From assembly GCF_040581485.1 (NCBI RefSeq), contig NC_090129.1, positions 18,285,264 to 18,349,263 of the forward strand: a DNA stretch of 64,000 nucleotides. Direction: 5' to 3'. The stretch's first letter is position 1; every line of letters begins with the position of its first letter. The position numbers and the translations under genes are program-made. Below the pieces are notes generated by a model. That model searched no databases. It saw only the letters and a program-made list of their open reading frames with translations, and was not told the origin of the DNA. This document shows positions 52,138 to 64,000 of the stretch, piece after piece. The DNA comes from Linepithema humile (Eukaryota; Arthropoda; Insecta; Hymenoptera; Formicidae).

Positions 52138-52246
52138 ATTAATAAGGAATGTGCAATGATCTTGGAAGACCCCGAGTTCGACTCTCGACGTAGTAACTCG
52201 CACTCTGATACCTTTCTCGCTCATTCTTTGTTTATTCCTTATTAAT
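52138..52246. mobile_element. 109 bp element with 13 bp inverted ends
   Basis: ATTAATAAGGAAT (52138-52150) and its exact inverse complement (52234-52246) bound a GC-richer core that contains CGAGTTCGACTCTCG, resembling a tRNA T-arm/B-box. It could be a tiny MITE, or a tRNA-derived fragment that happens to have inverted ends. Confidence 0.4.
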
Positions 52247-52286
52247 AAAGAATCTCGGTTGTGATATCATTATGTATTCCTTCCCA

Positions 52287-52385
52287 CACACAGCACATAT
52301 ATCCAGAAGACATCCCGAAAATCTTTGAGAGATACGATATCTTCGGAATGTTCCCCGAACGTCTTCCGGATATGCATGCTGTGTG
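52287..52385. mobile_element. 99 bp palindromic element
   Basis: CACACAGCACATATATCC opens the left arm and GGATATGCATGCTGTGTG closes the right. Arms of about 25 bp pair with three to four mismatches, and an inner pair (TCCCGAA / TTCGGAA) continues the stem. A hairpin-type MITE; no coding capacity. Confidence 0.6.
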
Positions 52386-55300
52386 AATTATTAATATAGA
52401 ATCTCTTGCGAGATTATTTTACGCCAGTTCCATGTCAACCAGTAATGTATTATTTAATCTAAAAAATTGAAATTTCTTTTTTGCACACTACAACCGCTTG
52501 GTTTTTTGTGTGTATCTAATTTTTTATAAATTTAAAAAAATCGTAGAAAACCTGTACTCATTTCGATTTCAATATTTGTGTTCTTTTTATAAATTTTTAA
52601 ATAAAATTTTCTATAATTTTTATAATATATTCCATCTTAATATATGCAAAAAGTTCTTTTAATATAATTGATATTGCAATTGACGATTATGTCGCGCGAA
52701 TCATATTTTTGCGTTTCCGCGCAAGAACAAATGATGCGTTTTACTCGACCTTCTTCCATGGTTTACAAACACGAAGTTATCGCACGAGCATCACACGTCG
52801 GGGGGTTGTCGGGGATCGCGAGGAAGGATCGTGTCGCGTTTCGTAGCGGTACGAGGAGGCGAAAGCTTCAGCTCTGAGCTCGGAGTCGCGGCGTAACTGC
52901 GAGCGTGAGGTACACGATAGAAGTTGTTCGTGACTGTTCGAATGGTCTTTCTAGTTAAAATGTCGTCACTAAGGGCGACACGCGCAGTTACACACCGACG
53001 AACCTAACAGAGGTTCGCCGGAACAACCCCATCTCTAACCAGAAAGCGACTTAACTCCAGTGCCGAGGTGTGTCGACCTCGTACGACCAATTTGCGACAC
53101 TTGGAAATGGAGTCTGTTAAGAAAGAGCCTCGAACTCGTTCAATTTTATACGGCTTCCGCGGAAAAATAAAAAGGTCAATACCAGGCGATTCGCCCCGTC
53201 TTTAGTAATGAACGTAATTCATTTGCGAGATGCACCGTTCTATTACTATTATTAATTCTTAAACGATATGTACACAAGATGCTTTTGCAGGAAGAATTGT
53301 GTACATTATATGTCTTGTTTCTCTGTGACTAAAGAACATGCGCGAGAGAAATTTTCCTTTGAAATTACAACAACACTCAGTCCATTAAAATGATGGGTTT
53401 TGATCGATGAAAACATATAATCGGCTATCGTATTAATTCTGGATATTAATAATCTAACATAGCAAAAGTCAACTTTGTTATAATTTGTGTAAATTTACGA
53501 ATAATCGGATTGTTTATGTGTCATTGGGTTAAATCTATTCACACGTTTGATTATTTACGAAAATATTGGAGAGCGATAAACATGAAGTGGCATTTATTAG
53601 CAGATAAATCGATTTGGATTTCTGATTCGACATTATCTGGTTAAGAATATTATTTATAAAAAAATTGTTAATTTTTTTGCCGTAAATAAATGTTTATAAA
53701 AGAACCTATTTTTATTTATAAATTGGTTTATATTTATATTTGCTTTTAAATCGATACATACTAGCTTTAACTTCAGTATTTCAACGTTGGTAGGTAATTG
53801 AAATTATCATTAATTTATTGTAAATATTATCAATTATTAATTTACTGCATTGATATTACATATCACATATTGATATGATAAACACGAGATTCGCGAAACA
53901 TTAAATATTAATTTTCCTATATTCAACGATTAAAAATCTAGTATTTCATAATATACGTCATTTTAATTTAATAATTCATGAACCAACTATGAATACGTTA
54001 ATAATAACCACATAATTAATTAATTTATTTCTCTAATCTATGAATAAATGTTTCAAAAAATTTATTTTTTACTTAGAACGTAGAAACGCTTCAGTTTATT
54101 TCTTACAAAAGCCAATTAATTATTAAATATTTTTTAATAATACCTTTCAGCAATTTTATTTGTAAAGGAAAAATTTAAATACTTAATTTTCTTAATAATG
54201 ACGTTATTTTGATCACGTGTATTTTAAAGCAATTGTGTTAAAATTATGTGATAAAATTAAAAATAATTGCCTTTACGTAGGAAGCAGAAAAATCAATTTG
54301 CAAGTTCGATAGACACGTTCTTTTTTTTTAGCGCGATGGGCGTCCGCGTCTTTCGGGCTTACGCTTTTGAATGGCCGATTAGTTTGGCTCAATTAAATCG
54401 CCGTAAACGGATTGAATGTCTGCGACAATAGGGTCGAGATGCCTCGTCCGATCGAGCGTGCGGCCCATCGCGGAGCCTTTTGTGGATAGATTGCTGCCCC
54501 CATCTCGAAATACTTCTTCTTATACTCCTTTATACTCTTTATCCTCGTCCCCGGAAAGTTTTCCGAAGAGAGAGAGTTTCTTACCTTCCCTCCGCCCGCG
54601 CGCATTTAATCCCCGTTTCGATTCAGACCGGGCTTTGTCGTTTCCCGACAGGGACAAAGCGGAATCGAACGAATATCTTTTGAAAGAACAATAAAAATAA
54701 AGGAAGTTTATTATTCAGATTCGTCTGAATAATTCATTTTTATTGGAATGATTACGAAATGGTGTATGTGCTTTCGCGCGATATAAGTACTTTTTATGTG
54801 ATTCGCAATTGTTTGTATCTCATTATAAAAACTCACAATATGTAGCATCATAATTTTGGACATTTCGTTTAATCTTCTTAATCATTAGAAAAGACAATTG
54901 TTATCCGCACTTTGACAAGTTCTTTTGATTTCTTCGTTTTCTTCGAATTTTAGTTTTCTTTAGACGCATAACAAGCTTGTCTGTAAGATAGGATTTTAAC
55001 TAAAGGATACTAGCTTCTAACTTACGTGCATAAATACGCAATGAAGATTCGGCGTGCTATGTCGCAGTTTCTGCACAGTTTGCATACCTTATTATGCGCT
55101 TCGCGAGTACAGCGATACGAGTGTCCTTTTCCGGCTTGTCTCTTCAATCCTGGCAGTCATTCTTCAAAGTTCAGTCATAATACTGAAGGAGTTAAATAAG
55201 TTCTTTGATGAATGTGCAAATAGTTCACCGTGTGTGATTAATTAAAGTGTAATACGATAAAGACAGAATTTATGTAACATGAAATATCTATAAATTCGGT

Positions 55301-57642
55301 AATTTTGTATACGAGATCTTCGTAATGAAACCTTCTTGTATGTAAAATAACAATTTTTTATACGAGGCGTTTTTAACATATCGCTCATATCGTAAAATTG
55401 CTATTATTCGAAACTTTTGTACATCGAATTTTTGCAAAATGTGAGAAAATTGTGCACGGATAAATTTCGTTTTTCATTCTTTTTTACCCTCTTCTCGTTG
55501 CTCGCTTCGCGCATTATACTTGGCGTTGGAATTTTGATCAGTAATAAAGTTTGAATTAATTATGCTGAAATAAGTGACATCGTGTTTTGATTCAGTAACT
55601 GAGAAATTCCAATTTCCGCCGGAAGTAATATAAATAGAAAAGATAAGTAACTTCAAAGTCTGTAGTTGTCGAGACGGAGCGGTAGCTTCATCCTCACGTC
55701 ATGTCATGTGAATACTTGGTGCGTTAAACTACATTTAATATATTAATATATTTAATAAAATAAAGTAAACCAACATTTAACATTTTTGTACAGCAGTTAT
55801 ACTTTGTATCTCTTTTCTTTCTCAAAAAGTTTTATCGAAAAGCGCTCTGTATGTGGCAGGAAATTTACGCTTTTAAACTATACGCATTACATATACGTCT
55901 TGTTTATTCAATTCAATCTATTTAATTATAGTATAAAGTTAGGTCTTTCTCTAGAAATTCTCTGGAAAGATGACAAATCTGAAAATCTACTATGGGATAA
56001 GTAAATTAGACCATTTATCTTGCTCATCACTTTGTTGTGTTAATTTGACTTGAACTTATTAAAAATAAAATAAATTTACATACACGCACACACATAAAGT
56101 GATGTAATAGCAAAGTAAATTAGATAATATCGCACGGGGAAGAGTAACATTGTGATCTGATACATTTAGCTCACGAGTACAAGGTGTTAAGAAACATGCT
56201 AAATGTGCTAATCCTAATCTAATCCATCTGATCTAGTTGTAATGTTTGAATTTCCGAGATAAAGCATCGGCGATCGAAAGGGCGCGGTGGTGGAGAACCT
56301 TGACACATTTCCACACGATTATTATCTTCGGTGGCATCTTTTATCTCGCGTCGCGTCTTGTCTCGTTCAACCGTTAATCACAGGTGCCTTGTCACGTGCG
56401 CGCGCGTGCGTTCGTCAAAGCGACCTCCTCTTCGCGCGTGTACGGACGTCGGATGACCTTAATTAAGCTCAGGGCGAAGAACGCCGGCACGAAATAAACC
56501 GCTTTGTACGTGAGGCGGAAACACAAGTCGCTTCTGTAAACGTCACGACACCCGTTGCACGCGGCTTTATAATCGCGACGCTAAATACGCGCAGTTAGAG
56601 GATAATACCGGGGCCCGTTAAATATTTACGACGTATATTTTCGTTCGAGACTGAAAATCCTTCCTAATTAGCGAGAGAAACGTCACAGCCTGGCGTTTAT
56701 TAGTGATGAATATTTATGAATAGAGAATTGATCATTTCTTGCGTTTGTCAGCTGCGTATCTTTTTTTTTTTCCTTAAAATGTTTTATGTTAGAACAATAT
56801 TTTGGAAATGCTATGTATAGCGATCGACTCTTCTGTGCTCTTTCAAGCCCCATTGATATCCAATTAGGTTGTATTATATTTAATACGATAAAAGATAGTT
56901 GACTATTTGAAGGGAAACATGGTTCGCTTTTTACAGCTTATATCGAATTACGTACTTAATAAAAAGTACTGAATGTCTATCGTTTGGTGGAGTCGAACTC
57001 ACTCGTGAAACGAGCCTTGAGAGTAATGGTCAATCGCATGACTTGTTCACACAAATCTCAGGACTTAATTACGACATACAAAAAGTATAAGTTACTCAAA
57101 ATGTCAGAATTGTAAATTTTAATTAAAAAAGATAACGCTAATTGTTTTTTGAGTCAGCAGTAAGAGAGAATGCGTGTGCGATTTCGGAAAGCGTATCGGA
57201 ACAAGTTGAACGAAATACGGCTTAGCTTACGCGTGTGACCGATTTAATTCGGGTTCGTAAATTCGAGCTTGACTGTAACGTCGATAATTTGTGAATACGA
57301 AATTTAACGCTTTGTTCGCGATCGTATTGGCATAACAAGAAATTGTGTTTTATTATTATCACGCGCAATCAAGATTCTTACAAAAGATTTATGTCGGCAT
57401 CTGTCGAGCAGATATGCATGATGCTAATTACTATGTAGTAATTAGGAAAACTTCAGCATCACCAACGCAGTTTCAATGATCCGCTTAAAATTTTAGAAGG
57501 ATTTATTAGTTTCGGCAGTAATTCCATTATAGAAGGCTCTTGAGTTTCATGGACATTGGAGGTAAGCATATCACTTTCACAATAAATACGTGATTAACCA
57601 TAATTACCCGACGGAGGAAATGAATACACTACTCCTTTCAGC

Positions 57643-57659
57643 TGTGTGTGTGTGTGTGT
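57643..57659. repeat. (TG)n microsatellite
   Basis: A short uninterrupted TG run. Confidence 0.85.
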
Positions 57660-58595
57660 TTATAAAATTTTAATCTCGATCAATACAATATTCTACTTAC
57701 AATGTGTAATGCATCTACAATGTATTATGCATAATCAATTATTAACCTTTAACAGGTTAGGTCTGTTAGATCTTCTTAACATTTTAATGATTTGTTATTT
57801 AAAACCGAACTCTTGTACTTTTTATATTGCCCTTATCGTCGAACCTCATTGTTCAATATTGAAACAATGCAATGCAGAATTAATTCGAGTTTAATTATCA
57901 TTTGAATAACACATGTTAAAATGTTTGTCATTATTTTGTGTTTAATATGTATGTTGTATTGTCTTTTATTTTACTGAGACTGTAATGATCTATTCTTTTT
58001 ATCAATACTTTAGCAAAATACACATTTAAATGTTAATTAAAATGTTATTTGAAAGCGGTTGATGACACTAAAATTAAAGAAGAGACTAATATTAAGCATC
58101 AACTATTTACAACTCACTCACTCAATAGCGAAATATTTTTTACGTTTCTTTCTTACGTTCTATAGCTCCTCCGTCTACGCTTGTTTTGTTATTGTTCTTA
58201 ACACAGTGGAAAGCTGCTTCACGGAACCTTAAATTTAAAGAGCAAAATCTGCAATCTTAAAGTCCAGATACACTTTGCATCTCAATGCAATTCGATTATA
58301 CGAGAGGGACGACTGAGTTTGCATTAATGTTAAGTAATGTATTCCGCGAGCGGTTTATTTATACGACTGACGTCAACGATATGGAAAGCTTCAAACTCTA
58401 AGATTTGGATGTTTTCAAATTTATCCGCAAAAGACAAATAACAAAAGTTAATATCATTATTAATATTACGTAAATGTAGCTCTCCTTCTTGCTTATTGCT
58501 ATTTTAGTTAATTTGCAGTTAGTTGCACGTACAATCACGTGCATTACTAATACACTTGTATTTATAAGGATATTTTACAACTTGGAAGTTCTTCT

Positions 58596-58630
58596 ATCTC
58601 TCGCTCTCTCTCTCTCTCTCCCTTTCTCTC
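58596..58630. repeat. (CT)n microsatellite
   Basis: CT run with minor interruptions. Pyrimidine-rich on the plus strand. Confidence 0.85.
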
Positions 58631-61600
58631 GCTGTCTTTATTTTGCAAACATGGAACAGTTGAATCGTATTATATAATTTTTATTTAAACTATGGAAGCA
58701 TAAAATCATACATTAAATGTAAACAAATTTCCGATTTATATATTAATGTTCTAAAAAAAAATGTAAAAAAAATAGAAATATCAATTATAGATTAATACGT
58801 TTTTCTAATTCTTTGTACAATTAGCTTGAGTTTTTTTGCTTTAGCACAAGCTTTTTGTCTTATAAATGCTTTCGCAGCAGGTCGTTGTAAACCGGTTGCA
58901 TCTCACAAATGCGATCGCCACGTTTACATGTCCGAGGCTCATATCAAACCGCCGGTCGTTGAAAGCTCATTCAATTAGGCAAATCAATTAGGTGAGTGAG
59001 AAGCGGGATATCTGCATATGGACGGAAATGTTTCGTCGCTGTCGATGTATTGATAACATATTGCATATACACTCTCTTTAACACATCCGCGATTCCACTT
59101 ACGTAATCGTGAATATATTACCATGATCAATTTTGATTAATCCTTTGCCGATTTAATCTACATCGGAGTTCTCGACAGTTTGAATTGGACGGTATCAGAA
59201 CCGACTTGGAATATTGCGGTAAAAGATGAGGAAAGAAAGACGCGTGTAATGTTGTCTCAAAGGAAATGTAAAACAAAATTTTAATGCGACAATTTTTTTT
59301 ATTATTTAAAAGTAAAATTCCTTAAAAGAGCATGAACAACTTGTTTCGCCGTGGAAAAACTATTTGTAATTTCTTTTAAAGTAACTTTAACTGCACTGCG
59401 GAATCTTGGATTATCGAGTTTCAAACTATCAAAACTATGCTGTGTGGTGAAGACTGTCGTGAGATATTTCGAAAATGAATATTGAATAAATAAAATAATC
59501 GATATTTATTTTGAAATATTTTTACACTAATTTTTCTCTGATGGCTTTCTTCTTTTTTTTAAATGTTTATTTAAAATTAATCACATACATAAAACCATTA
59601 TTTTATTTAGCTAAGATTACGTTTATCGGTTTTTTTTGTGTTATTCCTTTTATCTATTTTTTTAACAATCTTAAGTAACGAATGGATCCATGCAGGGCTC
59701 CGGTATCGCGACGAAAATTATGAAGCCGTCGCTGCGTTAATTTCGATGCGATTAAAATCGCCGAGATATAACAAAGCGACGATGACAGACATCTCGGGTG
59801 GAAAATTTATTTCGCAACAAGTGAAAGCTTTTCTCGTTGCTGGCCGGAAGCGCGTTTCACTCGGAATTACACCTTTTCGATGTCGGAGTGACGCCGAAGT
59901 CCCGCGGCTTGACGGACCGTTCGATTCGATGCATCAATTTCCTGCGGGCTTTCATTTTTTTTTCTCCACTCGCTTTTATTTCATTATCGACGTCGCCGAC
60001 GATCCGTCACTGTCGCCGACCTCGAAGAGCGCGACGATCACGCGGAAAATAATGCGGCCAGACAGCTTTGCCCTCTTCGTCGTTGCCGTGAATTCCGCGA
60101 GCTGTGAAAAATTTGTATTAGCCAAATCTGTATTAACGTGAAAACGCATGGTCTACAAATTTTTTAGCTTTTTTTTTTTTTAAATAATGCATTATTTATT
60201 GCAAAATTAACTCATGTTTATTAATCGACGTTATTTTCGTGCATATTGCTCTTCATAATCTCGTGTAACTCAAAGCGAAGTGCTATGAAGTATGCAAAAT
60301 AGCGACAGTATTATTTTTCTTGTTATTTTGTTTCTGATGATGTTGCCATTAATTGCACATAGAGAATGGTGTAATATTACACGCAATATCATTTACCCTA
60401 TAAATATACGGAATGTAAATCAACATACTGCAACTGTATCTACATCCATCTGGTGAATGTTGATTGTCAATAAGGTGGATATTAATAGTTGCTTACCGCA
60501 CTCGCCATATGTATATTGGTCCAATTTTGGAGCACATTATTTACATATTAAACAAATTGAATACTCTAATAATTAATAATTTACTTTTTTTGATATTTCC
60601 TTTTCTGAATAATGTGTGCGTCGTAATTAAAAATATTTGTAATTGCATAAAATTCACTCCAAGTTTATAAGACGTTTATGATGTGTTAGAAATGCAAAGA
60701 AAGCCGAAATCAGTCAATAAAGTAATTATTTAAGCAATATTTTTCTTTATATAATACATGCGTTCTTGTAAAATTTAATAGTTCAACGTTATATGCAATC
60801 TAATTAATTTTTTTGCATTTTTACTAAATTCTGTAGCAAATGGGAAATGATAAATGATACAAATATTTTTGCTGTAATTTTAAAAAGGGTAGTAGGTCAC
60901 AGAAAACATTGACACGTTTTTAGAAAAATGGTGATCGACTGATGAGGGATAACATTAGTCATCCCTTATAATTATGACGGGTCACGGAAAGGCTGGAACT
61001 CAAAAAGAGGGAAACGTGCCGGCGCTTCGAATCGGCATGAAATTTATGCACAAACTTTTGCGGCGTCCGCACCACCATAAATCGTCGGTGTCGAGATGTC
61101 ATCGGCGGAAAGGAAGATCGAAAATTTCCCGGAAAAATGGTGTAAACTTTTGAGAAGCTCCTTATACAATCGCTTCGTCTTTATTACTGCTTAAAAAATT
61201 TGCTTTTTTATCCAACATTTCTTGCAACATTAGATAAAAGCAACGTTTGTCAGTAACTTAATAAAACAATAATATAAGTCTAACAAAATATTATATAAGA
61301 AATTGTTACACTCTATAAGATGATAAAAATTATGTATTCTAAACTAAACTTTGTTATACAAATACAAATACAAATTTATATTACAAAACATTAGCTCTCT
61401 AAATAATATTCAAATCATTAGTAATAATTATTAATTTTAAATTCTATAACAACTTTGAACAAAGTGTGCGATAAGAAACTGGAACTTGCAAACAGTTGAG
61501 CACTGATAATTCTCTTTAATTGTGATAATAATATAAATTTTCGCAAGTTTTCCAAATTTCCTCTTGTCCAACGAAAATTCAAAGGGTAACGAGGCGAATT

Positions 61601-62708
61601 ATTAGGAAAAGGGGGAGTAAAGGCTGATCTCCGCCGATGGAGCCAATTCCAATTTTCTGGCTGCCTGATCCGGCCTTTATATAATCAGATTGTCGCCGAT
61701 ATATCATGCCAGGCGTTATAATTATTCAAAAGTTTACCGATTATCGATTGCGACGGAACGAATTGTCGAAATATTTGGTTTGCAAGAGAGGAAAAGAAGA
61801 ACGAAGCGACCTCTCTTACATCTCCAAAGTTAAATAATCCGTTAATTAATTTTTTTTCTCTTTCTGACATATACGCTTGAATAGCTTTTAATTACTTACT
61901 CTATAAAACGTGAATTGATCAGATATAGGTGAATATTCGTTTTAATTAAACTCGACAAATACACGTTGCGTTCCGCATGAAACTAATATTAATTTATTTA
62001 ATTAAAGTAATGTTTAATCTTGTGGTAGGACGATCCAATTTCGTCTAATAAATCGTTTTATTTGGATATCAAAATACATTCGTGTTTCCTGTAATCTTGT
62101 GATAGTCAAATATACATCGTAATACAATACGTACTTGATACAAAAAGGTTTTATTGCAACACATATATATTAAATTTTTTTAATTCGAAAGTGTAATTTG
62201 AAAGTGCTCTGTAATTTCTATTGCTCAACTAGGGAGAAAGCTTCGGCATGCTAGTGACGGCCGTCAATCGAACGGGGATCTTTCGGGGCTTTTCAGGTGA
62301 TTTTTCATGCTAACCGAATACGGACGACGATTTTTCAGGCCGCTATAAAACTGAAATTTCTCACGCCCTCTCCATAGCCTCGGCCGGCTATGGCCGGAAC
62401 GATCAACGCCGATATCCGCGTCTCTTTTCACGTCAGCTTCGCTTTGCATCCTTAGCCTCCCTTAAACTTTCCGACATTTTTCCAGTAAAAGGAATGAATC
62501 CACTCGGTTCTCGAATGACGACGATGTAGGACGAATCGGCTGGCTGCCAAGGATCGCATTAAATATGAACAGCAAAAGGGAAAAGATGGGGAGCACAACC
62601 AAGGATAGTGAATGGAATATAAATTTTGTTAAATTGTATCGTGGGAATTTTTGTATAGAATTGCTAAAATGTTACAAATTAATCATTTTTATCATATGGA
62701 AAAAAATG

Positions 62709-62731
62709 TTTTTTTTTTTTTTTTTTTTTTT
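62709..62731. repeat. Poly-T run
   Basis: About 23 consecutive T, preceded by AAAAAA. On the minus strand it could be the A-tail of a retroposed sequence, but no element is recognisable beside it. Confidence 0.8.
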
Positions 62732-63737
62732 ATAATATTGATTTTCTTTTATTATATTCCATTTTTTTCCGGCTAAGCAATGTTTGCAATTGTGTTTCTA
62801 AGTTTAACAAAATATACTTTACCTGCTTAATACACAAATCAATATTTTAGAACAAAAATAGCAATTTTCTATAAATTTTAAGCAGAAGAAAAAAATTATT
62901 AAACGAATAATGTGTGCATTTGTTGACGATCTTAAAGAATTAAGTAGTAATTTATCGAAAATCGCAAGGACAATCCTTTCTGAGCGCTCGAACTGCGTTG
63001 AAAGTGGCACGGCGATCGCAGCAATTAGGATACCGTGCACGCGCTCTATGCGACACTAATTGCGCTTAAGTAATCTAATGGCGATACGTGATAATTTGCA
63101 TACGTGCAATGCCCATGTCAATTCATGCACGACGCGCGTTTAGCATCAACGGCCGCGCGATCGAACCCGCGTGTTTATGACCCTTTTATCTCACGGCAGC
63201 TCCATGAATACACACTTCTGGACTATTTTATATCAAAAAAATATAATGGGATGTGTTAAATTGACAATTGACATTCTTTTTTTTTTTGTTTTTTATTCGC
63301 TCTTTTACAAAATATGTTTGAATATCGCTTATCATACTTGGTAACGTATTTGTATTACGAAATGTTTTTATTTGGAATGAGTTAAAAAATAGATAGTATA
63401 TATATCTGATGTGACATTTGACATTTTATCGGACATGCATTTAAATGTACATCTATTTTACAAATCTATACATTTTGTGAAAATATTTATGAAACTTTAA
63501 ATATACAGTTTTGTGTTGCATAGGTCAAATTTATAATCAATTGTGACATATGTTGTTATAAATTGGCAATTTATTCACAAAACCGCATTGACAATTGCAT
63601 TCCTTTCTTATTACATCTGTGTGAGAATAGTATATATATATATAATTAACCTGCGGTACTTATTAGTATATTATCTTTATTATAACAGATTATAATTGTA
63701 TAATATTTGGTGATTATCTTTTGCATTAATACATTTC

Positions 63738-63759
63738 ATATTTGTTGTTTCAGGTAAGT
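63738..63759 (+). promoter_or_regulatory. Recursive-splicing ratchet point or 3' splice site
   Basis: A T-rich tract ending TTTGTTGTTTCAG is joined directly to GTAAGT (63754-63759), giving a strong 3' splice site abutting a consensus 5' splice site. This is the structure of the zero-length exons used for stepwise removal of long introns in insects. It implies a long plus-strand gene spanning the right end of the window. Confidence 0.5.
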
Positions 63760-63813
63760 TTGGCTGGTTTCATGACTGGTTTCCTTTGGTATTATATTCT
63801 GCAACCGAGAACT
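63754..63813 (+). CDS. Possible 60 nt exon after the 63753 acceptor
   Basis: Between the CAG acceptor and a GTACGT donor-like site at 63814 lie exactly 20 open codons, VSLAGFMTGFLWYYILQPRT, hydrophobic and possibly membrane-spanning; read on, the frame stops after three more codons. A second frame is also open to 63828. This may be an ordinary exon, the RS-exon of a ratchet point, or chance. I do not recognise the peptide. Confidence 0.25.
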
Positions 63814-64000
63814 GTACGTACGTAAATTATTAAGTTAATCACGAGTAACGTTATCATCGCTGCGGAGAAAGGATCAATTTTTGCAATTAATTTTACAAGC
63901 TGAATTTGGAAATCTCGAGCGCGGCAGAGCGATAAGCGCCGTCGATAATTATACTAAAGCGAATATGTGTACGTGTCTACATGTGTACATATATGCAATT
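63814..64000. other. Right-hand edge, no feature
   Basis: AT-rich with a small GC-richer patch at about 63917-63940. Nothing supported. Confidence 0.6.

Larger units (their letters stand above)
52386..63737. other. Gene-free DNA, probably part of a long intron or intergenic region
   Basis: No gene supported. GC-rich islands at about 52670-53200, 54330-54670, 56250-56720, 59690-60120, 60950-61150 and 62220-62560 alternate with AT-rich DNA. The longest frame (59638-60141, plus, 167 codons, GTG start) overlaps another plus-strand frame and shows no domain. If the junction at 63753 is a ratchet point, at least the right part of this stretch is intronic on the plus strand. Confidence 0.45.

Noticed and set aside
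52165..52195. tRNA T-arm-like CGAGTTCGACTCTCG
   Set aside because: No A-box or acceptor stem beside it; listed only as part of the small 52138-52246 element.
56990..57070. tRNA-like string on the minus strand (CATGCGATTGACC ... GAGTTCGACTCCACC)
   Set aside because: Contains B-box-like and anticodon-arm-like pieces, but I could not fold a complete cloverleaf; at best a tRNA-derived fragment.
59638..60141. 167-codon plus-strand open frame, the longest outside the metalloprotease genes and beginning with a hydrophobic stretch
   Set aside because: Starts at GTG, overlaps another open frame, and shows no domain; the hydrophobic start comes from AT-rich DNA bordering the island. Transcript evidence would be needed.
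62304..62312. CTTTTCAG/GTGATT as a second ratchet point
   Set aside because: The pyrimidine tract is short and the donor half is far from GTAAGT; much weaker than the 63753 site.
1..64000. CRISPR arrays, bacterial operons, rRNA genes
   Set aside because: Nothing of this kind seen; intron-bearing genes and composition indicate insect nuclear DNA.

Overview
The window looks like nuclear DNA of an insect. It is AT-rich, with many short GC-richer islands, microsatellites, small palindromic elements and compact introns of about 70-340 bp. The only confident protein genes are two copies of a five-exon, ADAMTS-like (reprolysin family) metalloprotease-type gene of the sort expanded in hymenopteran venom and secretory gene sets. 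A hymenopteran, possibly an ant, is my inference; nothing here fixes the species.

Layout: 1-15.4 kb is non-coding apart from a 1.1 kb non-autonomous DNA element (1684-2787) whose ends and interior carry repeated GGGGTAAAAYGGACC words. At 15.5-19.55 kb and again at 36.8-40.87 kb lies a direct segmental duplication of about 4 kb. Each copy holds the metalloprotease-like gene on the minus strand, its TATA-type promoter, and the stop-containing end of a plus-strand reading frame that converges on it. Between and after the copies the DNA is mostly non-coding. It contains a Penelope-like element remnant (41.1-42.0 kb), a 134 bp hairpin (42.15 kb), a GC-rich promoter-like segment with a TATA box (46.6 kb), a 1.4 kb fold-back element with 383 bp inverted arms (50.35-51.75 kb) and two small hairpin elements (52.1-52.4 kb). 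At the right edge, a CAG/GTAAGT junction behind a pyrimidine-rich tract (63.75 kb) looks like a recursive-splicing ratchet point or a 60 nt exon of a long plus-strand gene.

The main biological result is that both metalloprotease copies have lost the zinc/catalytic signature. The usual HExGHxLGxxHD is HQIGRLLGMEYD in one and HQIGRLLGMQYD in the other. The Met-turn, the dibasic activation site, the disintegrin-like/CR segment, the thrombospondin repeat and the cysteine-rich domain remain. They read as secreted pseudoproteases whose loss of catalysis predates the duplication. Copy B (37.8-40.45 kb) is fully open. Copy A (16.4-19.1 kb) has a one-base insertion at the start of exon 5, which either breaks it or forces use of an acceptor 16 nt downstream. 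The fold is more diverged between copies in the protease-domain exon (about 78% identical residues by eye) than in the propeptide exon (about 93%).

Most open frames outside these genes lie in GC-rich islands, overlap one another on both strands, and show no domain; I treat them as chance frames.
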